From Zoogloea sp. 1C4 (GTDB taxonomy: Bacteria > Pseudomonadota > Gammaproteobacteria > Burkholderiales > Rhodocyclaceae), in contig NZ_SSXU01000005.1 in the NCBI RefSeq assembly GCF_009469605.1, positions 262,475 to 326,474 of the forward strand: a stretch of 64,000 nt of DNA, read 5' to 3'. The position numbers were made by a program, and so were the translations under genes. The notes under the pieces were generated by a model. That model was not told where the DNA came from. It made no database searches and worked only from the letters and a program-made list of their open reading frames with translations. Below are positions 16,266 to 27,808 of this stretch, one piece after another (the first letter of the stretch is position 1; the number at the start of each line of letters is the position of its first letter).

Positions 16266-17615
16266 CTATGACTTGGCGATTGTCGTGACGGTTTCCGCGA
16301 GCCGGGCCAGCCGGCGGCGGACAAGGCCAATATGTTCACGCAGGGTGTAAAGCTCGTTGCTGAAGGCGAGGGGCAGCTTGCGGTGGGCGGCGCGCATCTC
16401 GATGCGGTCGAGGCGCAGGTTGAAGGCGTCGAGGGCGTCGGCAGTGCGGGCGGCTTCGGGCAGGGCGTCGATCTCGGCTTCGAGGAACTTGAGTTCGCCA
16501 TACCAGCGATACACCCGCGAGCGCATCCGCCAGTTGTAGATGCCGGGGATGATCTTGGTGAGGGGAATTACCACCGCGAAGAAGGGCAGGACCATCACCA
16601 GCAGCCGGTCGATGAGCACCGCCAGCCAGAAGGGCAGGTAGCGCTGGAGCAGCGGCGGGCCGGAATCGTAGAAGCGCCGGGCCATGGGGTGCAGCGGCAG
16701 GGCGTGGTCGCGGGGCGTGGGGAAGGCGTTGGCGTCCTGGAGCAGGCCGGGCGGGCTGTGGATCTCGCGGGCGTGCTTGAGGAGCAGGGTGACGATGGCC
16801 GGGTGGATGTCGGCGCGCACCACCAGGTTGGCGGTGGCGGCCAGCAGCTGGATGTCGCGGTTGGGCTTGTCGGCCTGGATCTTGATGGCGCCGCGGGGCA
16901 GCACCACCTTGACCAGGTGGGGGAAATGGCGCACGTAGCCGTCGGCCTGGGCAAAGTTGAGCAGGCTGATGCCGTCGGTGTGGAGGAGGGCATCCACCAC
17001 CGGCGCCTGGGGCGCGCCCACCACGAAGAAGGCGTCGATCTCGCCGCGGCGCAGGGCGTCCACCGCATCCATGCCGCCGATGGCGAGCAGCTTCGGGTCG
17101 TTGGTGGCAAAGCCGTTGGCGGCCAGCAGCTGGAGGGCGAAGAGCTGGGCGCCGCTGCCCTGCACGCCGATGGCGATCCTGCGGCCCTTGAGCTGGTAGA
17201 TGCGGTCGTGCTGGGCGTCGCCCCGGTAGAACACCCACACCGGCTCGAGGTACATGCTGCCGAGGGTGGCGAGATCGTCGGATTCGGGCTCGTTGGCGAT
17301 GCCGCCCTGGATGAAGCCCACGTCCACGTCGTCGTCGGTCTTCAGGCGGCGGAGGTTTTCCACCGCGCCGCTGGACGGGCGCAGCTCGACCTCGATGCCT
17401 TCCTGGGCGAACTTCTCCCGGTAGCGCTCGCCAAAATACTGGTAGGCGCCGCCGGCCACGCCGGTGGTGATGACGATCTTCTTGGGCGGCGCCGGCTTCA
17501 CGAACTGCCAGGCCAGCGCAAAGGCGGCGGCGACGAGCAGCAGCGCCGGCAGGGCGAGCAGCAGCAGGTCGCGCAGGTTGCGGGTGTCGCCGTTGGCGGA
17601 GGTGGGCCGGCCCAT
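16266..17615 (-). CDS. TAXI-family TRAP transporter receptor, membrane-anchored
   Basis: 449 residues. An N-terminal membrane anchor (DLLLLALPALLLVAAAFALA, about residues 16-38) is followed by a TAXI-type substrate-binding domain: ITTGVAGGAYQYFGERY, GVIQGG-like DVGFIQGGIANE, and IGVQGSGAQLFALQLL. Towards the C-terminus, FWLAVLIDRLLVMVLPFFAVVIPL forms a membrane hairpin, and a coiled, charged cytoplasmic tail follows (YGELKFLEAEIDAL). I start at the ATG at 17615; longer frames give no sensible leader. No DctQ/DctM genes are adjacent, so it is an orphan receptor. The tail and C-terminal membrane part suggest sensing or recruitment rather than simple uptake (inference). Confidence 0.82.
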   Translation of the reverse strand: MGRPTSANGDTRNLRDLLLLALPALLLVAAAFALAWQFVKPAPPKKIVITTGVAGGAYQYFGERYREKFAQEGIEVELRPSSGAVENLRRLKTDDDVDVGFIQGGIANEPESDDLATLGSMYLEPVWVFYRGDAQHDRIYQLKGRRIAIGVQGSGAQLFALQLLAANGFATNDPKLLAIGGMDAVDALRRGEIDAFFVVGAPQAPVVDALLHTDGISLLNFAQADGYVRHFPHLVKVVLPRGAIKIQADKPNRDIQLLAATANLVVRADIHPAIVTLLLKHAREIHSPPGLLQDANAFPTPRDHALPLHPMARRFYDSGPPLLQRYLPFWLAVLIDRLLVMVLPFFAVVIPLTKIIPGIYNWRMRSRVYRWYGELKFLEAEIDALPEAARTADALDAFNLRLDRIEMRAAHRKLPLAFSNELYTLREHIGLVRRRLARLAETVTTIAKS

Positions 17616-17774
17616 GATGGATGTCGTCGTCGTGCGGCGTGGGGGGCGAATCTTACCGCGCCCGGCACCGGCCCGGCGAGCACCCGCGCAGGCCGCGCCG
17701 ACGGGTGGCTTCTGCCGGCGGCGATTCTCCGGTACATTGCGCGCCCGGCTTTGATGTAAAAGGTGTTTTCGACG

Positions 17775-18749
17775 ATGACCCGGTTGCTGCTCGCTCCGAT
17801 GGAAGGCCTCGCGGACGATGTGCTGCGTGAAGTGCTGACCCGCGTGCCGGGTTACGACCACGCGGTGACTGAGTTCGTGCGGGTATCGGGCACGTTGCTG
17901 CCGCTGCGAGCCTTTGCGCGGGTGTCGCCGGAGCTACGCGCCGGCAGCATGACGAGCAGCGGCACGCCGGTGCGGGTGCAGCTGCTGGGCTCCGATCCGC
18001 CCTGCATGGGCGACAACGCCGCCCAGCTGGCGCAGATGAACCCGGCGGGGATCGACCTCAACTTCGGCTGCCCGGCGCCGCTGGTCAATCGCCACGGCGG
18101 CGGGGCCGCGCTGCTGGATACGCCTGAGGTGCTCCATGCAATTGCCTGCGCGGTGCGTCGGGCGGTGCCGCGGCACATCCCCTTCACCGCCAAGATGCGT
18201 CTGGGCGTGGGCGACACCGGCCGTGCGCTGGAATGCGCCCAGGCCCTGGCCGACGGCGGGATCGAGGATCTCGTCGTCCATGCCCGCACCAAGACCGACG
18301 GTTATCGTCCGCCCGCCCACTGGGAGTGGGTCGGCCGCATCGCCGACGTGGTGGATGTGCCGGTGGTGGCCAACGGTGAGGTGTGGAACGAGGCCGACTG
18401 GCGGCGCTGCCGCGAGGTGAGCGGCGCGGCCGACGTGATGCTGGGCCGCGGCGCGGTGTCCGATCCTTTCCTGGTGCGGCGCATCCGCGCGGGGGGCGAG
18501 GCTGAGCCGGATCGCGAGGCCGAGTGGGCCGAGCTGCTGCCGCTGATCGGCGAGTTCTGGCGGCGGGTGCTGGCCAAGGTCGAGGCGCGCCACGCTCCGG
18601 GCCGGCTCAAGCAGTGGCTGGGGATGCTGCGGCGCAACTTTCCCCGGGCCGAGATTCTCTACGCCGAACTGCGCGCCCAGAAGGATCCGCTGGTGGTCGC
18701 CCACATCCTGGGCTGTCATGGCGTACCGGTGCTGATGGCCGCCGCGTAG
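17775..18749 (+). CDS. dusC: tRNA-dihydrouridine(16) synthase
   Basis: 324-residue FMN enzyme reducing uridine in tRNA. The start MTRLLLAPMEGLADDVLRE matches the DusC subgroup (APMEG followed by a divergent loop). LNFGCPAPLVNRHGGGAALL carries the catalytic cysteine, with FTAKMRLG, VVHARTKTDGY and VVANGEVWN as FMN/phosphate sites. The ATG at 17775 is preferred over an in-frame GTG at 17763. The C-terminal helical RNA-binding domain is present (KQWLGMLRRNFP). A TrmB-like tRNA methyltransferase gene starts 9 bases downstream, so this is a small tRNA-modification operon. Confidence 0.88.
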   Translation: MTRLLLAPMEGLADDVLREVLTRVPGYDHAVTEFVRVSGTLLPLRAFARVSPELRAGSMTSSGTPVRVQLLGSDPPCMGDNAAQLAQMNPAGIDLNFGCPAPLVNRHGGGAALLDTPEVLHAIACAVRRAVPRHIPFTAKMRLGVGDTGRALECAQALADGGIEDLVVHARTKTDGYRPPAHWEWVGRIADVVDVPVVANGEVWNEADWRRCREVSGAADVMLGRGAVSDPFLVRRIRAGGEAEPDREAEWAELLPLIGEFWRRVLAKVEARHAPGRLKQWLGMLRRNFPRAEILYAELRAQKDPLVVAHILGCHGVPVLMAAA

Positions 18750-18758
18750 AATTGCGGG

Positions 18759-19450
18759 ATGTACGCCAATTCGAAGATTCCCGAGAGCGCCCAGCCGGGC
18801 GTTCATGAACACCTCATCGAGCGGGTTGCCAAACATGCCCGCTCCGATTTCCGCAAACCGTATCTCGATTACAACAAGGCCGCCTTCGAGGCCAGCCTCG
18901 CCGGCTGGGACGGCAAGGCGCCGCTGATCCTCGACGCCGGCTGCGGGGTGGGGCACAGCACCATCCAGCTCGCCCGGGCGTTTCCCGATCACTGGGTGAT
19001 CGGCGTGGATCAATCGGAAGACCGGCTGTCCCGCAAGAAGCCTTACCCCGACGCGCTGATGCCGAAGAACATGGTCTTCGTGCGGGCCGATCTGGTGGAT
19101 TTCTGGCGGCTGATGGCCGAGGCCGGCATCCGGCTCGCCCGGCATTACATCCTCTACCCCAACCCGTGGCCGAAGATCGGCCACCTGGCCCGGCGATGGC
19201 ATGCGCATCCCGTGTTTCCTTTTGTGCCAAGGCTGGGGGGAAGGCTGGAATGCCGCAGCAACTGGCATATTTATGTGGAAGAATTCGCCCTCGCGATCGG
19301 TCTCCTGACCGGCCGCGAGGTTGGCTGGGAGTCCTTCGAGGCCCCATCGCCGCTCACGCCTTTTGAACGCAAGTACCGGGATTCCGGCCAGACCCTTTAC
19401 CGGTGTGTGGTGGAGCTCGATAGCCAACCAAAACTGGAGGAAAACCCGTC

Positions 19451-19454
<4 letters not shown>
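18759..19454 (+). CDS. TrmB-like SAM-dependent methyltransferase, probably tRNA
   Basis: 231 residues. Motif I LILDAGCGVGHST and post-I GVDQSEDRL form the SAM site. YPNPWPKIGHLARRW resembles the catalytic PDPWPKKRH segment of tRNA m7G46 methyltransferase TrmB, but Asp is replaced by Asn and the following basic residues differ, so it is a divergent paralogue. The N-terminus SARSDFRKPYLDYNK-like stretch also differs from canonical TrmB. Placed right after dusC and overlapping the YecA-like gene by ATGA. Substrate is uncertain; tRNA is inferred from family and neighbour. Confidence 0.75.
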
Positions 19455-20167
<713 letters not shown>

Positions 20168-20195
20168 GCCTCCGCAGCCCTGAGGGCCCGGTTTT

Positions 20196-22145
20196 GTGGG
20201 CCTGAAGTATCGCGGCGAGATCGACGGCCTGCGGGCCGTCGCCGTCTTGCCGGTGATCCTGTTCCACGCTGGCTTCGGCCTTTTCGGCGGCGGCTATGTG
20301 GGCGTGGATGTCTTTTTCGTGATCAGCGGCTACCTGATCACGACCATCCTGCTTTCCGAGCTCCAGGCCGGCACCTTCACCCTCGTCGGCTTCTACGAGC
20401 GGCGCGCCCGGCGCATTCTGCCGGCGCTGTTTGTGGTGATGCTGGTCACGCTGCCTTTTGCTTGGCTGTGGCTGGCGCCGGCCGAGATGCAAAAATTCTG
20501 CAACAGCCTGATCGGCGTCTCGCTGTTTGCGTCCAACGTGCTGTTCTGGCGCGAGAGCGGCTATTTCGACAGCTCGGCGGAGCTCAAGCCGCTGCTCCAT
20601 ACCTGGAGCCTGGCGGTGGAGGAGCAGTACTACCTGTTCTTCCCGCTCCTTTTGATGGCCGCCTGGCGCCTGGGTCGGCGGCGGATCGCGGTGATGCTCG
20701 CCGTGCTGCTGGCGGCCAGTCTGGTGGTCGCCGAATGGGGCCTGCGGCGCGATCCGACTGCCGCCTACTACCTGCTCCCCACCCGGGGCTGGGAGCTGCT
20801 CATCGGTGCGCTGGCGGCGCTGGTGCTGTCGGCCCGGGCCGGCGAGAGCGGAGCGCTCGTCCCGCCGCGGGCGTGGATGGGGCAGGTGGCCAGTCTGGCG
20901 GGCTTTGGGGCGATCGCCGCGTCGGTCCTTCTGTTTGACCGGAGCACTCCGTTTCCCGGGCTGTACGCGCTGCTGCCCACGGTGGGAACGGCGCTGGTGA
21001 TCCTCTTCGTCACGCCGCAGACCGGCGTCGGGGCGATCCTCGGCAGCCGCTTCTTCGTGGGCGTGGGGATGCTCAGCTACAGCGCCTACCTGTGGCATCA
21101 GCCGCTCCTCGCCTTTGCCCGTGTGCGTGCCATCGGGGCGCCGAGTCATGGGTTGATGGCGGCGCTGGCGGTGGCGTCGGTGGGGCTGGCCTATCTCAGC
21201 TGGCGGTTTGTCGAGCGGCCTTTCCGCCAGCGGCGGACGATTCCCCGCCGGGGGGTGTTCGTGCTGAGTGGCGTGTTCCTGCTGTTCTTCATCGCCGTGG
21301 GGCAGGGCGGGCGGATGACCGGCGGCTACGAGGCCGCGCGCCTCGACGAGGGCCAGATCGCCCTGCGCAAGACGGCCGAGCCCAGCCCGCTGCGCGATGC
21401 CTGTCACAACCTCGATTCACCGGATTTCACCCCGCCGTCCCGCAGCTGCACGTATTTCAGCGGCCGGACCACCTGGGCGGTGTTTGGCGACAGCCACGCG
21501 GTGGAGCTGGCCTACGCGCTGGCCGAAGGCCTGCGGGATCACGGGCAGAGCCTCAGGCACCTGAGCTTCAGCGGCTGCGGCCCGGTGCTCGGGCAGGGCG
21601 ATCTGGACACGCCATGCCGGCGTTGGTCCGATGCCGCGCTGGCCTATCTGCTGTCGCTGCGAGGGGTCGATACGGTGGTGGTGGCCTACCGGATGAATCT
21701 GTATCTCTTTGGCGAGCACGAAGGCATCTACCCGGCGCTGCCCGACACGGTGGGCGAGGCGGCGCGCCTGCGGGTTTGGCGCAGCTACGTGGATCTGGTG
21801 ACGCGCCTGCACGCGGCCGGCAAGCGGGTGGTGGTGGTGGAGCAGGCGCCAGAGCTGCGCAAGGGCATCGGCGATCTCATCCTGCTGGAACGCGGCGAGC
21901 GGATCGTCGGCGTTGCCGAGCGTTGGTGGATGCGCCGTCAGCGGTTTGTGCGTGATCATCTGGCAGACTTGCCGCCGGGCGTGATCCTGGTGGACCCGGC
22001 CGACGTCCTGTGCGACGGCAAGGTCTGTCTGGCCGCCAGCGGGGGCAAGGCGGATTACTTTGACGACGACCACCTGTCGGTGCATGGCGCCCGCAAGGTG
22101 GCGGGACAGATTTTCAAACTGGCGGCGCCCTCGGGCCCGTCATGA
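20196..22145 (+). CDS. Acyltransferase-3 / SGNH fused surface polysaccharide acyltransferase
   Basis: 649-residue inner-membrane protein of the OafA/YrhL type. The N-terminal 10-segment acyltransferase-3 domain opens with YRGEIDGLRAVAVLPVILFH and contains GGYVGVDVFFVISGYLIT and HTWSLAVEEQYYLFFPL; the catalytic His is in the first. After about residue 370 an SGNH hydrolase domain follows: WAVFGDSHAVEL (nucleophile Ser) and DDDHLSVHGA (Asp/His). Start is a GTG at 20196. Such proteins O-acetylate lipopolysaccharide or exopolysaccharide; the target here is unknown. The stop overlaps the YkgJ-like start (ATGA). Confidence 0.86.
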   Translation: MGLKYRGEIDGLRAVAVLPVILFHAGFGLFGGGYVGVDVFFVISGYLITTILLSELQAGTFTLVGFYERRARRILPALFVVMLVTLPFAWLWLAPAEMQKFCNSLIGVSLFASNVLFWRESGYFDSSAELKPLLHTWSLAVEEQYYLFFPLLLMAAWRLGRRRIAVMLAVLLAASLVVAEWGLRRDPTAAYYLLPTRGWELLIGALAALVLSARAGESGALVPPRAWMGQVASLAGFGAIAASVLLFDRSTPFPGLYALLPTVGTALVILFVTPQTGVGAILGSRFFVGVGMLSYSAYLWHQPLLAFARVRAIGAPSHGLMAALAVASVGLAYLSWRFVERPFRQRRTIPRRGVFVLSGVFLLFFIAVGQGGRMTGGYEAARLDEGQIALRKTAEPSPLRDACHNLDSPDFTPPSRSCTYFSGRTTWAVFGDSHAVELAYALAEGLRDHGQSLRHLSFSGCGPVLGQGDLDTPCRRWSDAALAYLLSLRGVDTVVVAYRMNLYLFGEHEGIYPALPDTVGEAARLRVWRSYVDLVTRLHAAGKRVVVVEQAPELRKGIGDLILLERGERIVGVAERWWMRRQRFVRDHLADLPPGVILVDPADVLCDGKVCLAASGGKADYFDDDHLSVHGARKVAGQIFKLAAPSGPS

Positions 22146-22492
22146 CACGGAGCAAGAACTTGGCCGATCCCTGCCTTACCTGCGGCGCGTGCTGCGCGAG
22201 TTTTCGGGTGGATTTCCACGTTTCCGATCTCGAAACCTGCCCCGGCGGCTGCGTGCCGGTGGCCCTGACGGTGCCGGTGACGGCTACCCTGGCGCGGATG
22301 CGCGGCACCGACGATGGCCCGCCGCGCTGCATCGCACTGGCCGGCGAGATCGGCCAGGAGGTCAAATGCACGATCTACGACTGCCGCCCCGGGCCATGTC
22401 GGGATTTTGCGCCCTTCGCGGCGCTGGGCATCGGCGACGAAGGCTGTGCCCGTGCCCGGCGCCGTCACGGGATGAAGCCGCTGGGCGAGTGA
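22142..22492 (+). CDS. YkgJ-family cysteine cluster protein
   Basis: 116 residues with a putative metal- or cluster-binding cysteine set: CLTCGACCASF near the N-terminus, C in ETCPGGC, CTIYDCRPGPCRDF in the middle and a late C in EGCARA. This CxxCxxCC ... CxxYxxRPxxCR pattern is the YkgJ (zinc/iron-chelating) signature. Function is unproven in this family. Coupled by ATGA to the acyltransferase. Confidence 0.85.
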   Translation: MTRSKNLADPCLTCGACCASFRVDFHVSDLETCPGGCVPVALTVPVTATLARMRGTDDGPPRCIALAGEIGQEVKCTIYDCRPGPCRDFAPFAALGIGDEGCARARRRHGMKPLGE

Positions 22493-22598
22493 CTTCCTGC
22501 CGCTGATGACGGTGGTTTGACAGTTAGAAACATATATTTGATGCCCTTGTCTCGCAGCAGGCTTAGTCTGTCGGTTTGACCACCACTAGGAGAGACAT

Positions 22599-23087
22599 AT
22601 GGGTTTGCTGAGTTTCGTACGTGAAGCGGGCGAGAAGCTGTTCGGCCGCAAGGATGTGGAAGCCGCCGCCGCCGAGCCCAGTGCCGCCGACAAGCTGGCT
22701 GAACTCAACCAGAAGGCCGCCGCCTCCATCGTGGCCTACATCGACAAGCAGGGCCTCGACACCAGCGGTCTGGCGGTGAGCTTTGACGGCGCCAGCAGCA
22801 CGGTGACGGTGGCCGGCACCGTGCTTGATCAGACCACCAAGGAGAAAGTGCTGCTGTGCTGCGGCAACGTGGATGGCGTGGACAAGGTGGACGACCAGCT
22901 TGCCGTGACCAACCCCGAGCCGCCGGCCCAGTTCCATACCGTGGTGCGGGGCGACACCCTGTCGGCCATCGCCAAAACCTTCTATGGCAATGCCAACGCC
23001 TACATGAAGATCTTCGAGGCCAACAAGCCGATGCTCGGTCACCCGGACAAGATCTACCCGGGTCAGGTGCTGCGCATTCCGGCCTGA
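22599..23087 (+). CDS. lysM: BON and LysM domain protein (YgaU/Kbp-like)
   Basis: 162 residues. No signal peptide; MGLLSFVREAGEKLFGR is the amphipathic start typical of YgaU. A BON domain spans about residues 30-100 (VTVAGTVLDQTTKEKVLLCCGNV), followed by a LysM domain (YHTVVRGDTLSAIAKTFYG-like, ending LRIPA). The E. coli homologue Kbp binds potassium and reports its cytoplasmic level. A ribosome site AGGAGAGA precedes the ATG. It is monocistronic, with 106 bases free upstream. Confidence 0.88.
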   Translation: MGLLSFVREAGEKLFGRKDVEAAAAEPSAADKLAELNQKAAASIVAYIDKQGLDTSGLAVSFDGASSTVTVAGTVLDQTTKEKVLLCCGNVDGVDKVDDQLAVTNPEPPAQFHTVVRGDTLSAIAKTFYGNANAYMKIFEANKPMLGHPDKIYPGQVLRIPA

Positions 23088-23198
23088 TTCTGGCGTTTGA
23101 CGGGCTGCCGGCGGGCGGCCCGGATTGGCGGATTGGGTCGGGTCTGACACAATCCGCCGCTCCTCACATCTTTCGGCATCTGCCCGGAGCCCGCCACC

Positions 23199-23417
23199 AT
23201 GACCATCCGTTTCCCCGTCGAAGGCGAATTCATCCAGCTCGACCAACTGCTGAAGGCCTCGGGCCTGTGCGGCTCGGGCGGCGAAGCCAAGCAGCGCGTC
23301 GCCGACGGTGCGGTCTTCGTGGATGGGGAAATCGAGAATCGCAAGCGGGCCAAGCTGCGCCCGGGTCAGCGCATCGACTTTGCCGGCGAGACCATCGAAC
23401 TGGTCGCCGCCGGCTGA
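23199..23417 (+). CDS. Small S4-domain RNA-binding protein (YbcJ-like)
   Basis: 72-residue S4 domain alone: FIQLDQLLKASGLCGSGGEA, KQRVADGAVFVDGEIENRKR and KLRPGQRIDF match the alphaL RNA-binding fold of YbcJ. Likely binds structured RNA or ribosomal subunits. Ends tail-to-tail with the glutathione transferase gene, 15 bases apart. Confidence 0.88.
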   Translation: MTIRFPVEGEFIQLDQLLKASGLCGSGGEAKQRVADGAVFVDGEIENRKRAKLRPGQRIDFAGETIELVAAG

Positions 23418-23432
23418 TCGTCTTTCAGTTTC

Positions 23433-24041
23433 TTACTTCAGCAGCCCTTCGGCCTTGAGCGCCGCCTGAACGGCGGGGCGGGCCTTGATGCGCTCGGCAA
23501 AGGCGCCGAGGCTCGGCCACGGGCTGAGATCCACGTTCACCAGACCGGCCCAGCCCAGCACCGTGAAGAGGTAGGCGTCGGCCACCGAGAATTCGTCGCC
23601 CAGCAGATAAGGCTTGGCGTCGAGGGCCGCGGCGGCGATCGGAAAGCGGCGGGCCAGGTTGGCCCGGGCAGCTTCGCGCATGTCGTCGCTGGCGGCCGGG
23701 TTGAACAGTGGGCTGAAGCTCTTGTGGAGTTCGGTGCCGATGAAGGTCAGCCATTCCTGCAGTCGGGCCCGGGCGAGGGTGCCGGCGGGCGGGGCGAGCT
23801 TCTTCTCGGGCACCAGGTCGGCCACGTATTGAACGATGGCCGGGCCTTCGGTGAGGAGTTCGCCACCATCCAGCTGCAGCGCCGGCACGTAGCCCTTGGG
23901 GTTGATGGCGGCGTAGTTGGCGCCGGTCTCGGTCTCCTTGGTGCGCAGGTTCACCTTTTCGAGGGTGACGTCGAAACCGGCCTCGCGCAGCACGATGTGG
24001 GGTGAGAGGGAGCAGGCGCCAGGGGAGTAGTAAAGCTTCAT
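23433..24041 (-). CDS. Glutathione S-transferase (beta class)
   Basis: 202 residues. N-terminal thioredoxin-like domain MKLYYSPGACSLSPHIVLRE has the Cys10 and Ser-Pro-His pattern of beta-class bacterial GSTs, with INPKGYVPAL cis-Pro and LTEGPAIVQYVADL the glutathione gamma-Glu site. The C-terminal helical domain has FSVADAYLFTVLGW. Probably detoxification of electrophiles or peroxides. It is a close match to E. coli GstA in layout. Minus strand, 24 bases downstream of the YchJ-like gene and perhaps co-transcribed with it. Confidence 0.88.
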   Translation of the reverse strand: MKLYYSPGACSLSPHIVLREAGFDVTLEKVNLRTKETETGANYAAINPKGYVPALQLDGGELLTEGPAIVQYVADLVPEKKLAPPAGTLARARLQEWLTFIGTELHKSFSPLFNPAASDDMREAARANLARRFPIAAAALDAKPYLLGDEFSVADAYLFTVLGWAGLVNVDLSPWPSLGAFAERIKARPAVQAALKAEGLLK

Positions 24042-24065
24042 GGGTGTGTCTCCTTGAGTTTTTTT

Positions 24066-24452
24066 TCAGTTTGGGTGGATGTCGCCATCCTGGTACAGCC
24101 AGCGGCCATCCTCGCGGACGAAGCGGCTGGTTTCGTGCAGGCGGTGGGCGCGGCCGCCGATCTTGTAGCGCGCCACGAATTCCACCACCGCATGGGTGTC
24201 GTCGGCCTGCTCGAAGCGCTTCACCGCGAGGCCCAGCCACTTGGTGGGCGGATCGTCGGCAAGGTTCAGGGCGGACGGACGGAAATCGGGATGCCAGGTG
24301 GCCAGCAGGTAGTCGTCCCGGCCGAGGGTGAAGGCGGTGTAGCGGGAGCGCATCAGCGCCTCGGCGGTGGGCGCCGGTTCGCCGCCGTCGAGGTGCCGGC
24401 CACAACAGGCGGCATATTCGGCGGGCTTGCCGCAGGGGCAGGGATGGGCCAT
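24066..24452 (-). CDS. YchJ-family (UPF0225) protein with SEC-C motif
   Basis: 128 residues. It opens with MAHPCPCGKPAEYAACCGR, a SEC-C zinc motif (CxC..CC), followed by the NTF2-like YchJ domain: SRYTAFTLGRDDYLLATWHP, WLGLAVKRFEQ and VVEFVARYKIGGRAHRLHE. I choose the ATG at 24452; a longer frame from 24512 adds residues not expected in YchJ. Function unknown. Confidence 0.85.
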   Translation of the reverse strand: MAHPCPCGKPAEYAACCGRHLDGGEPAPTAEALMRSRYTAFTLGRDDYLLATWHPDFRPSALNLADDPPTKWLGLAVKRFEQADDTHAVVEFVARYKIGGRAHRLHETSRFVREDGRWLYQDGDIHPN

Positions 24453-24651
24453 GGGTGGGCAGCGGTTGGAGCAGGAGGCGGCATTCTGGAATGAGGCGGG
24501 TGGGCTCTGCAAGCAATCGCGATGCCATTCCTTGAGATTCCGGCATGGGTGCCGTTAGAGACAAGGTCAACGATCTTGGGCAGATAATCAGCATTCCGGT
24601 TGCTGGAAGTCGGGGCGTGGCTTGCCCGGCCGGACGGTGCGAGGTGGAGGC

Positions 24652-27201
<2,550 letters not shown>

Positions 27202-27210
27202 GCACTTTCC

Positions 27211-27585
27211 ATGAGCGATTCGTCCTCCTCCCTGAAAAGGGTTCTCGTTGTAGACGACAACGTGATCAACCGACGCCTCGCGATCGCATTCGTGAGCCGC
27301 CTCGGGTACACCACGGATCAGGCCGAGGATGGCCCGGACGCGCTTGCCAAGCTGGATGCCGAGTCCTTCAGCATCGTGCTCCTGGATATCAGCATGCCCG
27401 GCATGTCGGGTGAAGAGGTGCTCGCGCGCATCCGCGCCGACGGCCGATTCGGCGGCCTGCGCGTCATCGCCTATACTGCCCATGCGCTCCCGGAAGAGAG
27501 GCAGCGGCTCATTGATGCGGGTTTTGATGATCTGCTGATCAAGCCGATCACGCTGGGCGCCGTCGAGCGCGTGCTCCAGGCTTGA
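27211..27585 (+). CDS. Single-domain response regulator (CheY-like)
   Basis: 124 residues, a receiver only. Acidic pair D15/D16 in VLVVDDN, phosphoacceptor D59 in VLLDISMPGMSG, Thr in AYTAHAL and Lys in LIKPI are all present. No output domain, so it acts through protein contact or as a phosphate sink/relay. Located immediately after the histidine kinase gene, its probable phosphodonor. Confidence 0.9.
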   Translation: MSDSSSSLKRVLVVDDNVINRRLAIAFVSRLGYTTDQAEDGPDALAKLDAESFSIVLLDISMPGMSGEEVLARIRADGRFGGLRVIAYTAHALPEERQRLIDAGFDDLLIKPITLGAVERVLQA

Positions 27586-27634
27586 TGCACGCACCGGCAT
27601 GGTGCGGGAGCCGTTGAACTTGCTGGAAAAATTG

Positions 27635-27654
27635 GATTGTGCGTTCGCACAATC
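27635..27654. promoter_or_regulatory. Perfect palindrome upstream of acnB
   Basis: GATTGTGCG and CGCACAATC are 9-bp arms around TT. It sits 15 bases before an exact TATAAT (27670-27675) in an AT-rich stretch, where a -35 box would be expected. It could be an operator for acnB, or a weak terminator stem for the response regulator gene (no U-run follows directly). Confidence 0.4.
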
Positions 27655-27808
27655 GAGGTAGTTTTAAAATATAATATATATAAGACTTGGCTCTGCCTTA
27701 TAAAAACCAAAGGCCGGTCTGTGAGGGAGACGCGCCCCGGGGTTTTCCCGGCCCAACGCGCAAGACAGCATCACCGTAATGTAACCATCGTCTAGGAAGG
27801 ATCTACCC

